DNA of 64,000 nt, taken from assembly GCA_014155875.1 (NCBI GenBank), contig JACEFZ010014551.1:569501-633500 (forward strand), in the 5' to 3' direction. The translations under genes were made by a program, and so were the position numbers. A model generated the notes under the pieces. That model was not told the DNA's origin, did not search any database, and saw only the letters and a program-made list of their open reading frames with translations. Shown in pieces: positions 51,548 through 62,762 of this stretch; within the stretch, counting starts at the first letter, position 1, and every line of letters begins with the position of its first letter. This stretch comes from Cepaea nemoralis. Taxonomy: Eukaryota > Mollusca > Gastropoda > Stylommatophora > Helicidae.

Positions 51548-53705
51548 CCAGGTGGGTGTTGCCGGAGAGAGATATTTATGTACACCAGTCGGAACTCCTG
51601 GGTGATGTGTTGCCGGAGATATATATTTATAGACCAGTCGGTTCTCCTGGGTGATGTTTTGCTGGAGAGAGATACTTGTGTAGATTAGTCGGTACTCCCG
51701 GGTGATGTGTTGCCGGAGATATATTTGTAAAGACTAGTCGGTTCTCCTGGGTGATGTGTTGCCGGAGAGAGATATTTATGTACACCAGTCGGTTCTCCTG
51801 GGTGATGTGTTGCCGGAGAGAGATATTTATGTACACCAGTCGGTTCTCCTGGGTGATGTGTTGCCGGAGAGAGATATATTTATAGACCAGTCGGTACTCC
51901 TGAGTGATGTGTTGCCGGAGAGAGATATTTATGTACACCAGTCGGTTCTCCTGGGTGATGTTTTGCTGGAGAGAGATACTTGTGTAGATTAGTCGGTACT
52001 CCCGGGTGATGTGTTGCCGGAGAGATATTTGTAAAGACTAGTCGGTTCTCCTGGGTGATGTGTTGCCGGAGAGAGATATTTATGTACACCAGTCGGTTCT
52101 CCTAGGTGATGTGTTGCCGGAGAGAGATATTAATGTACACCAGTCGGTTCTCCTGGGTGATGTGTTGCCGGAGAGAGATATTTATGTACACCAGTCGGTT
52201 CTCCTGGGTGATGTGTTGCCGGAGAGAGATATTTATGTACACCAGTCGGTTCTCCTGGGTGATGTGTTGCCGGAGAGAGATATATTTATAGACCAGTCGG
52301 TACTCCTGAGTGATGTGTTGCCGGAGAGAGATATTTATGTACACCAGTCGGTTCTCCTGGGTGATGTTTTGCTGGAGAGAGATACTTGTGTAGATTAGTC
52401 GGTACTCCCGGGTGATGTGTTGCCGGAGAGATATTTGTAAAGACTAGTCGGTTCTCCTGGGTGATGTGTTGCCGGAGAGAGATATTTATGTACACCAGTC
52501 GGTTCTCCTAGGTGATGTGTTGCCGGAGAGAGATATTAATGTACACCAGTCGGTTCTCCTGGGTGATGTGTTGCCGGAGAGAGATATTTATGTACACCAG
52601 TCGGTTCTCCTAGGTGATGTGTTGCCGGAGAGAGATATTAATATACACCAGTCGGTTCTCCTGGGTGATGTGTTGCCGGAGAGAGATATTTATGTACACC
52701 AGTCGGTTCTCCTGGGTGATGTGTTGCCGGAGAGATATATATTTATAGACCAGTCGGAACTCCTGAGTGATGTGTTGCCGGAGAGAGATATTTATGTACA
52801 CCAGTCGGTTCTCCTGGGTGATGTGTTGCCGGAGAGAGATATTTATGTACACCAGTCGGTTCTCCTGGGTGATGTGTTGCCGGAGATATATATTTATAGA
52901 CCAGTCGGTTCTCCTGGGTGATGTGTTGCCGGAGAGAGATATTTATGTACACCAGTCGGTTCTCCTGGGTGATGTGTTGCCGGAGATATATATTTATAGA
53001 CCAGTCGGTTCTCCTGGGTGATGTGTTGCCGGAGAGAGATATTTATGTACACCAGTCGGTTCTCCTGGGTGATGTATTGCCGAGATATATATTTATGTAC
53101 ACCAGTCGGTTCTCCTGGGTGATGTGTTGCCGGAGATATATATTTATAGACCAGTCGGTTCTCCTGGGTGATGTGTTGCCGGAGAGAGATATTTATGTAC
53201 ACCAGTCGGTTCTCCTGGGTGATGTGTTGCCGGAGATATATATTTATAGACCAGTCGGTACTCCTGGGTGATGTTTTGCCGGAGATATATATTTATAGAC
53301 CAGACGGTTCTCCTGGGTGATGTGTTGCCGGAGATATATTTATAGACCAGTCGGTACTCCTGGGTGATGTTTTGCCGGAGATATATTTATAGACCAGTCG
53401 GTACTCCTGGGTGATGTGTTGCCGGAGATATATATTTATAGACCAGTCGGTACTCCTGGGTGATGTGTTGCCGGAGATATATATATTTATAGACCAGTCG
53501 GTACTCCTGGGTGATGTGTTGCCGGAGATATATATTTATAGACCAGTCGGTTCTCCTGGGTGATGCCGGAGAGAGATATTTATGTACACCAGTCGGTTCT
53601 CCTGGGTGATGTTTTGCCGGAGAGAGATATTTGTGTATACCAGTCCGCACTCCTGGGTGATGTGTTGCCGGAGGGATATCTATGTAGACCAGTCCGTTCT
53701 CCTTG
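51548..53705. repeat. 51-bp tandem array with higher-order structure, about 42 copies
   Basis: Basic unit GTGTTGCCGGAGAGAGATAT plus TTATGTACACCAGTCGGTTCTCCTGGGTGAT. Shorter 47-49-bp variants (GGAGATATATATTTATAGACC) dominate the right end. A marker unit with GCTGGAGAGAGATACTTGTG recurs at about 51661, 51965 and 52371, showing duplication of blocks of six and eight units. The repeated VLPERDIYVHQSVLLGD frame is an artefact of the 51-bp length. Confidence 0.95.
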
Positions 53706-53905
53706 GTGATGTGGTCAGTGTCTGCGTCACACCGACAGCCTGTACTCCCCAAGACGTGTGCTTGCACCCTTGTAGGGCTAGGTCAACCTGGGAGCCCAGA
53801 CCAATGAAAACATTTGAATCTAACCTACTGAGGATCGAACTTCTGACTATTACTGCGACAGCTGACTGTCTAGCCACCAAGCTAAGTATGAGAGAAATCA
53901 TAAGT
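53706..53905 (-). mobile_element. tRNA-derived SINE (third type)
   Basis: The minus strand shows an A-box-like TTAGCTTGGTGGCTA (complement of 53871-53884) and a B-box-like AGTTCGATCCT (complement of 53831-53841) at tRNA-like spacing, followed by a body ending at the 51-bp array. The head looks like an Asp/Glu/Lys-class tRNA only loosely; the source tRNA is not assigned. Confidence 0.65.
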
Positions 53906-53970
53906 TGCTGTACTCTGACTACGAACATGTTAAAGAGAACCCCAGTGTTGTACAGCATAGATTCATTCTC

Positions 53971-54052
53971 TATGTTTAAATTCACTAGGGGAAAACATTA
54001 TTTTTGATACAAGTGTCAAAAATAATGTTTTCCCCTAGTGAATTTAAACATA
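53971..54052. repeat. perfect 37-bp palindrome with 8-bp loop
   Basis: 53971-54007 and 54016-54052 are exact reverse complements around 54008-54015. Each arm is PLE sequence (TTTAAATTCACTAGGGGAAA; compare 979-1003), so two PLE pieces meet head to head. Confidence 0.93.
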
Positions 54053-54160
54053 GAAGCCACAAACAATATACTGCACGATTTATTGCCTGGCATATTTCGC
54101 TGCATCTCATCAGGTGCATACTTCAGAGAAATACAGAGTTCGTGATACATTTGAAATTAC
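54016..54160 (-). mobile_element. PLE relic (minus) with intact-looking hammerhead
   Basis: Minus-strand pseudo-LTR sequence: the ribozyme core, then GTTTGTGGCTTCTATGTTTA and the palindrome arm. It represents the region equivalent to about 860-1005 of the PLE. Confidence 0.8.
54073..54117 (-). ncRNA. hammerhead ribozyme candidate in PLE relic
   Basis: Minus strand GCAC, CTGATGA (complement of 54107-54113), GATGCAGC, GAAA, short stem, AATC, GTGC (complement of 54073-54076). Helix I pairs perfectly (GCAC/GTGC), better than in the 909-953 copy. Core boxes are canonical. Confidence 0.72.
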
Positions 54161-54224
54161 CGTGGTGATAATAGATGTTCCACATTCGAACAATACTAAT
54201 AGCTATGTATGTTAATTGTTTCAG

Positions 54225-54330
54225 TTCAAGTATTATTTATTTATTAACTTCATATGACAAGATGCAGCAAAATATACTAAATGATAAATCATGCAACATA
54301 TTGTGTGCGGCTTCTGTCTTTAAACAATCT
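54225..54330 (+). mobile_element. degenerate PLE pseudo-LTR relic (plus)
   Basis: ATGACAAGATGCAGCAAAATA, ATGATAAATCATGCAACAT and GTGTGCGGCTTCTGTCTTTA match the pseudo-LTR. CUGANGA reads ATGACAA, so the ribozyme is dead. Confidence 0.65.
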
Positions 54331-54865
54331 TGAGTTGACATGTGAACCTTAAAGCTTAGTTTCCTTTGAGTTGCTTTTTCAGATTTGGGAACAGAAAATA
54401 AATATTCAATGGGACGACACTCGATTAAAGAGGGTGGGACATTAAGAATCTAAATGTTAAAATCCTTTGTTGAAAGCTGCACACAAGTGTTTTGTGAGAG
54501 GGAGGGTGATCTTGAAGCAAACGAGGATTTTGAGTGCATGTTTTCGCTCATTTTCTGGTCACAGCCTTTTCAATTGTTGGTAAGGAGATCTGCATAGTAC
54601 TGTACATTAAATGTGTTGCCACGAGGCAAGTAATCTGTCAATAAAGCATATCTGGCTCCTCAAGCAACAGCCTCACTCTTCTAGCAGATGTCTATGCTCA
54701 CGGCATGGCAGGTTTTGGATAGTCCAGAACTTTCGCCTGCGCACTAGACGGGGAGTCATAATGAAGAACCCATGTTTCGTATGCTGTCACCATAGTGTAC
54801 ACATGTTTTCTGACTTACACTTTCTGAGCAACCGTGACAGCAATTTACCATGTTTGCTTGTCACA
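54331..54865. other. no recognised gene
   Basis: No motif-bearing ORF or repeat recognised. Confidence 0.45.
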
Positions 54866-55442
54866 GGAGAAGGCAGAATAGACATTGAAATCGAAATCAA
54901 ATGTCAAAAAGCAAGAGCGCTTATATATAAACTATCACCCATACACCAAAGCATCAAAATATGCCATTGTTCGCAAAACAACAAACAATAAATAACACAT
55001 TCACACCAGTCTTATGCTGCCAATACCAAACTTGGACATTATCAAAATCACACTTACGGAAAATAACACCCATAAGATGAGATGTTTTAGGAGAGCTGCC
55101 AACTTACCTATCCGAAACTGAATACGTAATGATGTTATCAGACAGACAGTGGGGTCCTCACCTTGTGCCACATTTATTAAATGGCAGAAGCTCAAATGAT
55201 TTGTCACCTCGTTTGAATGCAATACCATCAACAACTAGCACTGACCTTACATCAAAAAACATCTGATACACGAGCAAAAGAACGCACGAAAAGAAAATAG
55301 ATTGACGACATCAAAAGACATTGTACAATCACACGGAATGACCTATGCAGTGCCACACATCGGGCGCTGGAGCACGAAATAATCCTCCCCACGACGCTTG
55401 ACCGCAAAAGTGGAAGATGATGGTGATGATGATGATGGTGCG
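54866..55442 (+). mobile_element. LINE family C relic, old
   Basis: In shifting frames it matches the family C C-terminal region: GRIDIEIEIKCQKARALIYK (compare GRSEDKIENRCNKANQLIGQ), PVLCCQYQTWTL, KRKxIDDIKRHC and ATHRALEHE, ending in (GATGAT)n at about 55418-55438. Many stops. Confidence 0.72.
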
Positions 55443-55685
55443 TGTCAAGTTACACATAATCAACTGGCACAGTTGTCCGAGTCCAGTATGTTGTGTAAAA
55501 TTATGTTAACTGTGCTTTCACTTAATTTGTCAGATCAGCAATATTTGTGCGGACACATTTAAACTGTCTACATCAGTTTTCTCTCTCTCTCTCTCCCTCT
55601 CTCTCTTTCTCCCTCTCTCTTCTCTCTACCTTCCCCCCCCCCCTCCCCGGAGCTTACGAGCGGTAGAAATCCAGAAAAAATCAGG
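55443..55685. other. pyrimidine-rich tract, no gene
   Basis: CT-rich stretch at about 55579-55645 and a short G run before the SINE. Confidence 0.6.
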
Positions 55686-56075
55686 GGGGGGGGGCTGAGT
55701 GGTCTCCAGGTATGGTGTCCGCCTCGAGTGCTGGAGGTCCCGGGTTCAAGCCCCAGTGAGAGCCGGGATTTTGTATACGTGGACATCTAGTAACAAAATT
55801 TCCCCTGGTCTCTGGGTAGTGAGATCGGACGCCCGTGTGTATTGTTGCGTACGCAAATAATCCCTTGGCGGCTGGAAATCGAAAAAGAGTAACCTAAGAG
55901 TGGCCCGGGAAAAATTTGGAGTTAAAAATCCACTCAAAGTATTTGAGGATCGCCGGTGCTACGTAGTTTGTGCACTGAGCTGAGATTCTCCGGACTCAGG
56001 CTTGAGTTAGGAGTGGAACTGTACACTTATGCCCGTATGCTGTGATGTTGATCCGTCGACTAAACTAAACTAAGA
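55686..56075 (+). mobile_element. tRNA-derived SINE (Leu/Ser-like head)
   Basis: Head GGGGGGCTGAGTGGTCTCCA with a long variable region and B box CGGGTTCAAGCCCC (about 55739-55752), body to 56055, and tail ACTAAACTAAACTAAG. Flanks AGAAATCCAGAAA and AGAAATCTGGAAA suggest a target duplication. Confidence 0.75.
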
Positions 56076-56394
56076 AATCTGGAAATATTGGTTATATCTT
56101 ACTGTGTATTTCTGTACATGGCTTCTCCAGCAAAATAAGACGTTGCCAAAGAGTCCTGGCCTCTAACTTCTCCACTGTTCTGGCATATGGTTAGAGTTTC
56201 AGTTCTGGATAATAAAATATAGTGGGCCCGGTGTCTTAGCGAAAGAAGCCGCTGATGAAAGATACACATACTTCACGCGTCAGTGAACATATAAGGAACT
56301 TTGAGTGTTCCTAGTTTAACCCATGCTCTTCACTCATTCTCGGTCATAATTTGCCCTCTTATTAACAGACATCCCAAACGCTTATCATCAGCAA
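56076..56394. other. no feature seen
   Basis: No ORF with motifs and no recognised repeat. Confidence 0.45.
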
Positions 56395-56680
56395 TCTTAG
56401 GTAAGAATCGGGTAGTACCAGCTGAAACTACTCGTATTTGAAAAGATTAACAATTCTCAACATATATCAACACAAATACACACTGATATCGGCAGTGGCG
56501 TAGTATCAATTGGAAATGTTTGCAATAGATCAACATTCCCAACATTCCTATCATATATTAACACAGGTCAACACTAATATTTTCACCAGGGCTAAGATAC
56601 GACTTACCCAGTACAAGCTGGCACTATTTGTGGTTAATAACGTCTAAGTTGTCCAAGTTTAGACGAAAGTCAGCACAAAA
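56395..56680. repeat. three diverged about 95-100-bp repeat units
   Basis: Related phrases at about 56401 (GGGTAGTACCAGCTGAAAC), 56497 (GGCGTAGTATCAATTGGAAA) and 56603 (ACTTACCCAGTACAAGCTGG) with CAACAC...ACTRATAT spacers. They match the phrases at 51142 and 51329. Confidence 0.55.
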
Positions 56681-57064
56681 CATATAATTCACTACTCTAC
56701 CATACAAGTAAAGTTATCCAGAAGTGATTTCGCTTGTCCTCGCTGGCTTCCATCACACCCCCATTAACTTTAGAGCCTCTTGCAGACTGAGATCGATTTC
56801 TAATCAAAAGTCTAGCCAAACTGGTATTTGATGAGAGCGTATACACTTCGACGGAACAAGCATCTGTCTTTTGTTATTTTGTCAACCGCGTTCAGTTACA
56901 AGCAGACGTTGTTATATCTAGAGGAAAGGTGTGGGAGTTGTCTGTCAGGCCAGAGAGACAACCACGTAACTCCAGCAGAGATCACGCTAGATCACGTTTG
57001 TGGGCGTCTCACGGGACCATTCAGGATCTGTGCCAGTTATTTACAGACAGGGATACATTAATTT
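56681..57064. other. no recognised gene
   Basis: Short overlapping frames with no motif. Confidence 0.4.
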
Positions 57065-57117
57065 ATGTTTCTCATCTCTCATCTCATCATGTTCCTCTTG
57101 TACCTTGCGGTATCTGA
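57065..57117 (-). mobile_element. LINE family C 3' tip
   Basis: CTCATCTCTCATCTCATCAT then GTTCCTCTTGTACCTTGCGG matches the (GATGA)n tail and last codons of family C (complement of 30735-30778). Only about 50 bp remain. Confidence 0.75.
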
Positions 57118-57235
57118 GCCTAAATAACACGATACAATTTCGTAACAATGAGCGACGTATACAACTGGAGATTAAAATAAAGTTTGAGACCCGACGGTCT
57201 CCATTAGCTGATTATCGGTTTTCCTCCCCGAAGAT

Positions 57236-57238
<3 letters not shown>

Positions 57239-57330
<92 letters not shown>

Positions 57331-57419
57331 GTTTTTCAAAATTCCGCCAAGCATATTCCATTTTTAACATTATTATTTTGTTTTTTTGCTGATCAACCGT
57401 TTTCTACTCCCTCTTTTGC

Positions 57420-57463
<44 letters not shown>
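57239..57463. repeat. two (CT)n microsatellites
   Basis: CT runs at 57239-57328 (about 45 units) and 57424-57463 (about 20 units), separated by unique DNA. Confidence 0.95.
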
Positions 57464-57466
<3 letters not shown>

Positions 57467-57780
57467 CTTTCTGTCTGCCTCTGTGTCTGTCTGTCTCTCT
57501 CAGTATCTCCCCCCACCCTTTCTCCCTCTCTCTCACTATCTTTTAAATTTATTCCACGCCACTTATTTTGTGTGTGTGTAACATTCTCTGAGGCGTATTC
57601 CATGTTCATTGCACATTATTAATTGTCGTCTTTGACTGTTGCCATTTATTTAGCTAACAAAACTGATGTCGGTAATACTTAACGGAATCTTGTTATTTTA
57701 TCATGGGTTCTATCATGCCCCGAAGAGGTAAAGTTCCAGACTTTTTGTGACCAGCAGGGTCTGGTAAATGGGATATAATA
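57464..57780. other. pyrimidine-rich flank, no gene
   Basis: Impure CT sequence to about 57545, then unique AT-rich DNA up to the satellite. Confidence 0.55.
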
Positions 57781-60700
57781 TATGTGTTAACTTACGTGGA
57801 TAACCAATGACGTGTTGTCAACTATGTTAACCTACGTGGATAACCAATGAAGTATTGTCAATTATGTTAACCTACGTGGATAACCAATGAAGTATTGTCA
57901 ATTATGTTAACCTACGTGGATAACCAATGAAGTATTGTCAACTATGTTAATCTACGTGGACAACCAATGAAGTGTTGCCAACTATGTTAACCTCCATGGA
58001 TAGCCATTGAAGTGTTGTCAACTATGTTAACCTCCATGGATAGCCATTGAAGTGTTGTCAACTATGTTAACCTCCATGGATAGCCATTGAAGTGTTGTCA
58101 ACTTTGTTAACCTGCGTGAATAACCATTGAAGTGTTGTCAACTTTGTTAACCTCCATGGATAGCCATTGAAGTGTTGTCAACTTTGTTAACCTCCATGGA
58201 TAGCCATTGAAGTGTTGTCAACTATGTTAACCTCCATGGATAGCCATTGAAGTATTGTCAACTATGTTAACCTCCATGGATAGCCATTGAAGTGTTGTCA
58301 ACTATGTTAACCTCCATGGATAGCCATTGAAGTGTTGTCAACTTTGTTAACCTCCATGGATAGCCATTGAAGTGTTGTCAACTATGTTAACCTCCATGGA
58401 TAGCCATTGAAGTGTTGTCAACTATGTTAACCTCCATGGATAGCCATTGAAGTGTTGTCAACTATGTTAACCTCCATGGATAGCCATTGAAGTGTTGTCA
58501 ACTATGTTAACCTCCATGGATAGCCATTGAAGTGTTGTCAACTTTGTTAACCTCCATGGATAGCCATTGAAGTGTTGTCAACTATGTTAACCTCCATGGA
58601 TAGCCATTGAAGTGTTGTCAACTATGTTAACCTCCATGGATAGCCATTGAAGTGTTGTCAACTTTGTTAACCTCCATGGATAGCCATTGAAGTGTTGTCA
58701 ACTTTGTTAACCTCCATGGATAGCCATTGAAGTGTTGTCAACTATGTTAACCTCCATGGATAGCCATTGAAGTGTTGTCAACTTTGTTAACCTCCATGGA
58801 TAGCCATTGAAGTGTTGTCAACTATGTTAACCTCCATGGATAGCCATTGAAGTGTTGTCAACTATGTTAACCTCCATGGATAGCCATTGAAGTGTTGTCA
58901 ACTATGTTAACCTCCATGGATAGCCATTGAAGTGTTGTCAACTATGTTAACCTCCATGGATAACCAATGAAGTGTTGTCAACTATGTTAACCTCCATGGA
59001 TAGCCATTGAAGTGTTGTCAACTATGTTAGCCTGCATGGATAACCAATGAAGTGTTGTCAACTTTGTTAACCTCCATGGATAGCCATTGAAGTGTTGTCA
59101 ACTATGTTAGCCTGCATGGATAGCCATTGAAGTGTTGTCAACTATGTTAACCTCCATGGATAGCCATTGAAGTGTTGTCAACTATGTTAACCTCCATGGA
59201 TAGCCATTGAAGTGTTGTCAACTTTGTTAGCCTGCATGGATAGCCATTGAAGTGTTGTCAACTATGTTAACCTCCATGGATAGCCATTGAAGTGTTGTCA
59301 ACTATGTTAACCTCCATGGATAGCCATTGAAGTGTTGTCAACTATGTTAGCCTGCATGGATAACCATTGAAGTGTTGTCAACTATGTTAACCTCCATGGA
59401 TAACCAATGAAGTGTTGTCAACTTTGTTAACCTCCATGGATAGCCATTGAAGTGTTGTCAACTATGTTAGCCTGCATGGATAGCCATTGAAGTGTTGTCA
59501 ACTATGTTAACCTCCATGGATAGCCATTGAAGTGTTGTCAACTATGTTAACCTCCATGGATAGCCATTGAAGTGTTGTCAACTTTGTTAGCCTGCATGGA
59601 TAGCCATTGAAGTGTTGTCAACTTTGTTAACCTCCATGGATAGCCATTGAAGTGTTGTCAACTATGTTAACCTCCATGGATAGCCATTGAAGTGTTGTCA
59701 ACTATGTTAACCTCCATGGATAGCCATTGAAGTGTTGTCAACTTTGTTAGCCTGCATGGATAGCCATTGAAGTGTTGTCAACTATGTTAACCTCCATGGA
59801 TAGCCATTGAAGTGTTGTCAACTATGTTAACCTCCATGGATAGCCATTGAAGTGTTGTCAACTTTGTTAGCCTGCATGGATAGCCATTGAAGTGTTGTCA
59901 ACTTTGTTAACCTCCATGGATAGCCATTGAAGTGTTGTCAACTATGTTAACCTCCATGGATAGCCATTGAAGTGTTGTCAACTTTGTTAACCTCCATGGA
60001 TAGCCATTGAAGTGTTGTCAACTATGTTAGCCTGCATGGATAGCCATTGAAGTGTTGTCAACTTTGTTAACCTCCATGGATAGCCATTGAAGTGTTGTCA
60101 ACTATGTTAACCTCCATGGATAACCAATGAAGTGTTGTCAACTTTGTTAACCTCCATGGATAGCCATTGAAGTGTTGTCAACTATGTTAGCCTGCATGGA
60201 TAGCCATTGAAGTGTTGTCAACTATGTTAACCTCCATGGATAGCCATTGAAGTGTTTGTCAACTATGTTAACCTCCATGGATAGCCATTGAAGTGTTGTC
60301 AACTATGTTAACCTCCATGGATAGCCATTGAAGTGTTGTCAACTATGTTAACCTCCATGGATAACCAATGAAGTGTTGTCAACTTTGTTAACCTCCATGG
60401 ATAGCCATTGAAGTGTTGTCAACTATGTTAGCCTGCATGGATAGCCATTGAAGTGTTGTCAACTATGTTAACCTCCATGGATAGCCATTGAAGTGTTGTC
60501 AACTATGTTAACCTCCATGGATAGCCATTGAAGTGTTGTCAACTTTGTTAACCTGCGTGAATAACCATTGAAGTGTTGTCAACTTTGTTAACCTCCAATG
60601 GATAGCCATTGAAGTGTTGTCAACTTTGTTAACCTCCATGGATAGCCATTGAAGTGTTGTCAACTTTGTTAACCTCCATGGATAGCCATTGAAGTGTTGT

Positions 60701-62305
60701 CAACTATGTTAACCTCCATGGATAGCCATTGAAGTGTTGTCAACTATGTTAACCTCCCATGGATAGCCATTGAAGTGTTGTCAACTATGTTAACCTCCAT
60801 GGATAGCCATTGAAGTGTTGTCAACTATGTTAACCTCCATGGATAGCCATTGAAGTGTTGTCAACTATGTTAACCTCCATGGATAGCCATTGAAGTGTTG
60901 TCAACTATGTTAACCTCCATGGATAGCCATTGAAGTGTTGTCAACTTTGTTAACCTCCATGGATAGCCATTGAAGTGTTGTCACTATGTTAACCTCCATG
61001 GATAGCCATTGAAGTGTTGTCAACTATGTTAACCTCCATGGATAGCCATTGAAGTGTTGTCAACTATGTTAACCTCCATGGATAGCCATTGAAGTGTTGT
61101 CAACTATGTTAACCTCCATGGATAGCCATTGAAGTGTTGTCAACTATGTTAGCCTGCATGGATAGCCATTGAAGTGTTGTCAACTATGTTAACCTCCATG
61201 GATAGCCATTGAAGTGTTGTCAACTATGTTAACCTCCATGGATAGCCATTGAAGTGTTGTCAACTTTGTTAACCTCCATGGATAGCCATTGAAGTGTTGT
61301 CAACTTTGTTAACCTCCATGGATAGCCAATGAAGTGTTGTCAACTATGTTAACCTCCATGGATAACCAATGAAGTGTTGTCAACTTTGTTAACCTCCATG
61401 GATAGCCATTGAAGTGTTGTCAACTATGTTAGCCTGCATGGATAGCCATTGAAGTGTTGTCAACTATGTTAACCTCCATGGATAGCCATTGAAGTGTTGT
61501 CAACTTTGTTAACCTCCATGGATAGCCATTGAAGTGTTGTCAACTATGTTAGCCTGCATGGATAGCCATTGAAGTGTTGTCAACTATGTTAACCTCCATG
61601 GATAGCCATTGAAGTGTTGTCAACTATGTTAACCTCCATGGATAGCCATTGAAGTGTTGTCAACTTTGTTAACCTGCGTGAATAACCATTGAAGTGTTGT
61701 CAACTTTGTTAACCTCCATGGATAGCCATTGAAGTGTTGTCAACTTTGTTAACCTCCATGGATAGCCATTGAAGTGTTGTCAACTTTGTTAACCTCCATG
61801 GATAGCCATTGAAGTGTTGTCAACTTTGTTAACCTGCGTGAATAACCATTGAAGTGTTGTCAACTTTGTTAACCTCCATGGATAGCCATTGAAGTGTTGT
61901 CAACTTTGTTAACCTCCATGGATAGCCATTGAAGTGTTGTCAACTTTGTTAACCTCCATGGATAGCCATTGAAGTGTTGTCAACTTTGTTAACCTGCGTG
62001 AATAACCATTGAAGTGTTGTCAACTTTGTTAACCTCCATGGATAGCCATTGAAGTGTTGTCAACTATGTTAGCCTGCGTGAATAACCATTGAAGTGTTGT
62101 CAACTTTGTTAACCTCCATGGATAGCCATTGAAGTGTTGTCAACTTTGTTAACCTGCGTGAATAACCAATGAAGTGTTGTCAACTTTGTTAACCTGCGTG
62201 AATAACCAATGAAGTGTTGTCAACTTTGTTAACCTGCGTGAATAACCAATGAAGTGTTGTCAACTTTGTTAACCTGCGTGAATAACCATTGAAGTGTTGT
62301 CAACT
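57781..62305. repeat. 40-bp satellite, about 113 copies
   Basis: Unit ACTATGTTAACCTCCATGGA plus TAGCCATTGAAGTGTTGTCA. Core units are nearly identical. Variants are the A/T switch in ACTWTGTT, GTTAGCCTGCATGGA, CCTGCGTGAATAACC and GGATAACCAATGA. The first five units (ACGTGGATAACCAATGA, AGTATTG) and the last ten (GCGTGAATAACCAATGA) are distinct from the core. Single-base indels occur near 60255, 60596, 60757 and 60983. No open frame is maintained. Confidence 0.98.
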
Positions 62306-62495
62306 GTGACGTGGTAGACCTTCTAGTTTTGCTTAAATGACGGTTCAGATCGTATTTTTCATGATATATGTAGTTAAACAAACGATATTGTTCTTGTTTC
62401 CTATGTTTGTATATACCCATTTATATACAGGTATACTTGGCGAGAATTTAATCTCCGGTAAACCCAGTGAATATCCTATGGGTTTTAAACTATAT
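62306..62495. other. unique DNA between satellite and SINE
   Basis: AT-rich; a short frame without motifs. Confidence 0.5.
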
Positions 62496-62507
62496 ATTAT
62501 ACAGTAT

Positions 62508-62750
62508 TTTTTTTTTTTGCATATCCTTTACAGGACATCGCTGTCAACAGCAGCATCTTTCAGCTGTCTGTTGATTTCTTGGCAAAATTACGCTCAGTAG
62601 TTTGCCATTGCTTTCTGAGCGGCCTGCTCAGTATCCCGCAAGTCACCAGCGGGGGTCGAACCGCTCCCAGTTCTCTCCCGCTACGAGACTCTGCGTGATA
62701 AACGGGATTACAGAGAAAGTGTTGTAACCCCTCAGCCAGAGAGACCGGCC
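62508..62750 (-). mobile_element. full-length tRNA-derived SINE (family S, second head type)
   Basis: The minus strand starts GGCCGGTCTCTCTGGCTGAG with A box TGGCTGAGGGG and B box GGTTCGACCCC at tRNA spacing, then body CTCAGAAAGCAATGGCAAAC, ATTTTGCCAAGAAATC and the 3' end TGTCCTGTAAAGGATATGC with poly-A. A perfect 12-bp target duplication ATTATACAGTAT flanks it (62496-62507, 62751-62762). This is the best-preserved copy. Confidence 0.93.
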
Positions 62751-62762
62751 ATTATACAGTAT

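Noticed and set aside
51627..53271. Repeated protein reading VLPERDIYVHQSVLLGD and its antisense
   Set aside because: Readings of the 51-bp array; length variants break the frame repeatedly.
55686..55760. Host tRNA gene (also considered at 62640-62750 and 53830-53890)
   Set aside because: Pol III boxes are present, but each is followed by a SINE body and tail with target duplications, and acceptor stems do not close as in a functional tRNA.
57781..62305. CRISPR-like regular array
   Set aside because: The 40-bp units are contiguous with no unique spacers, in eukaryotic DNA. It is a satellite.
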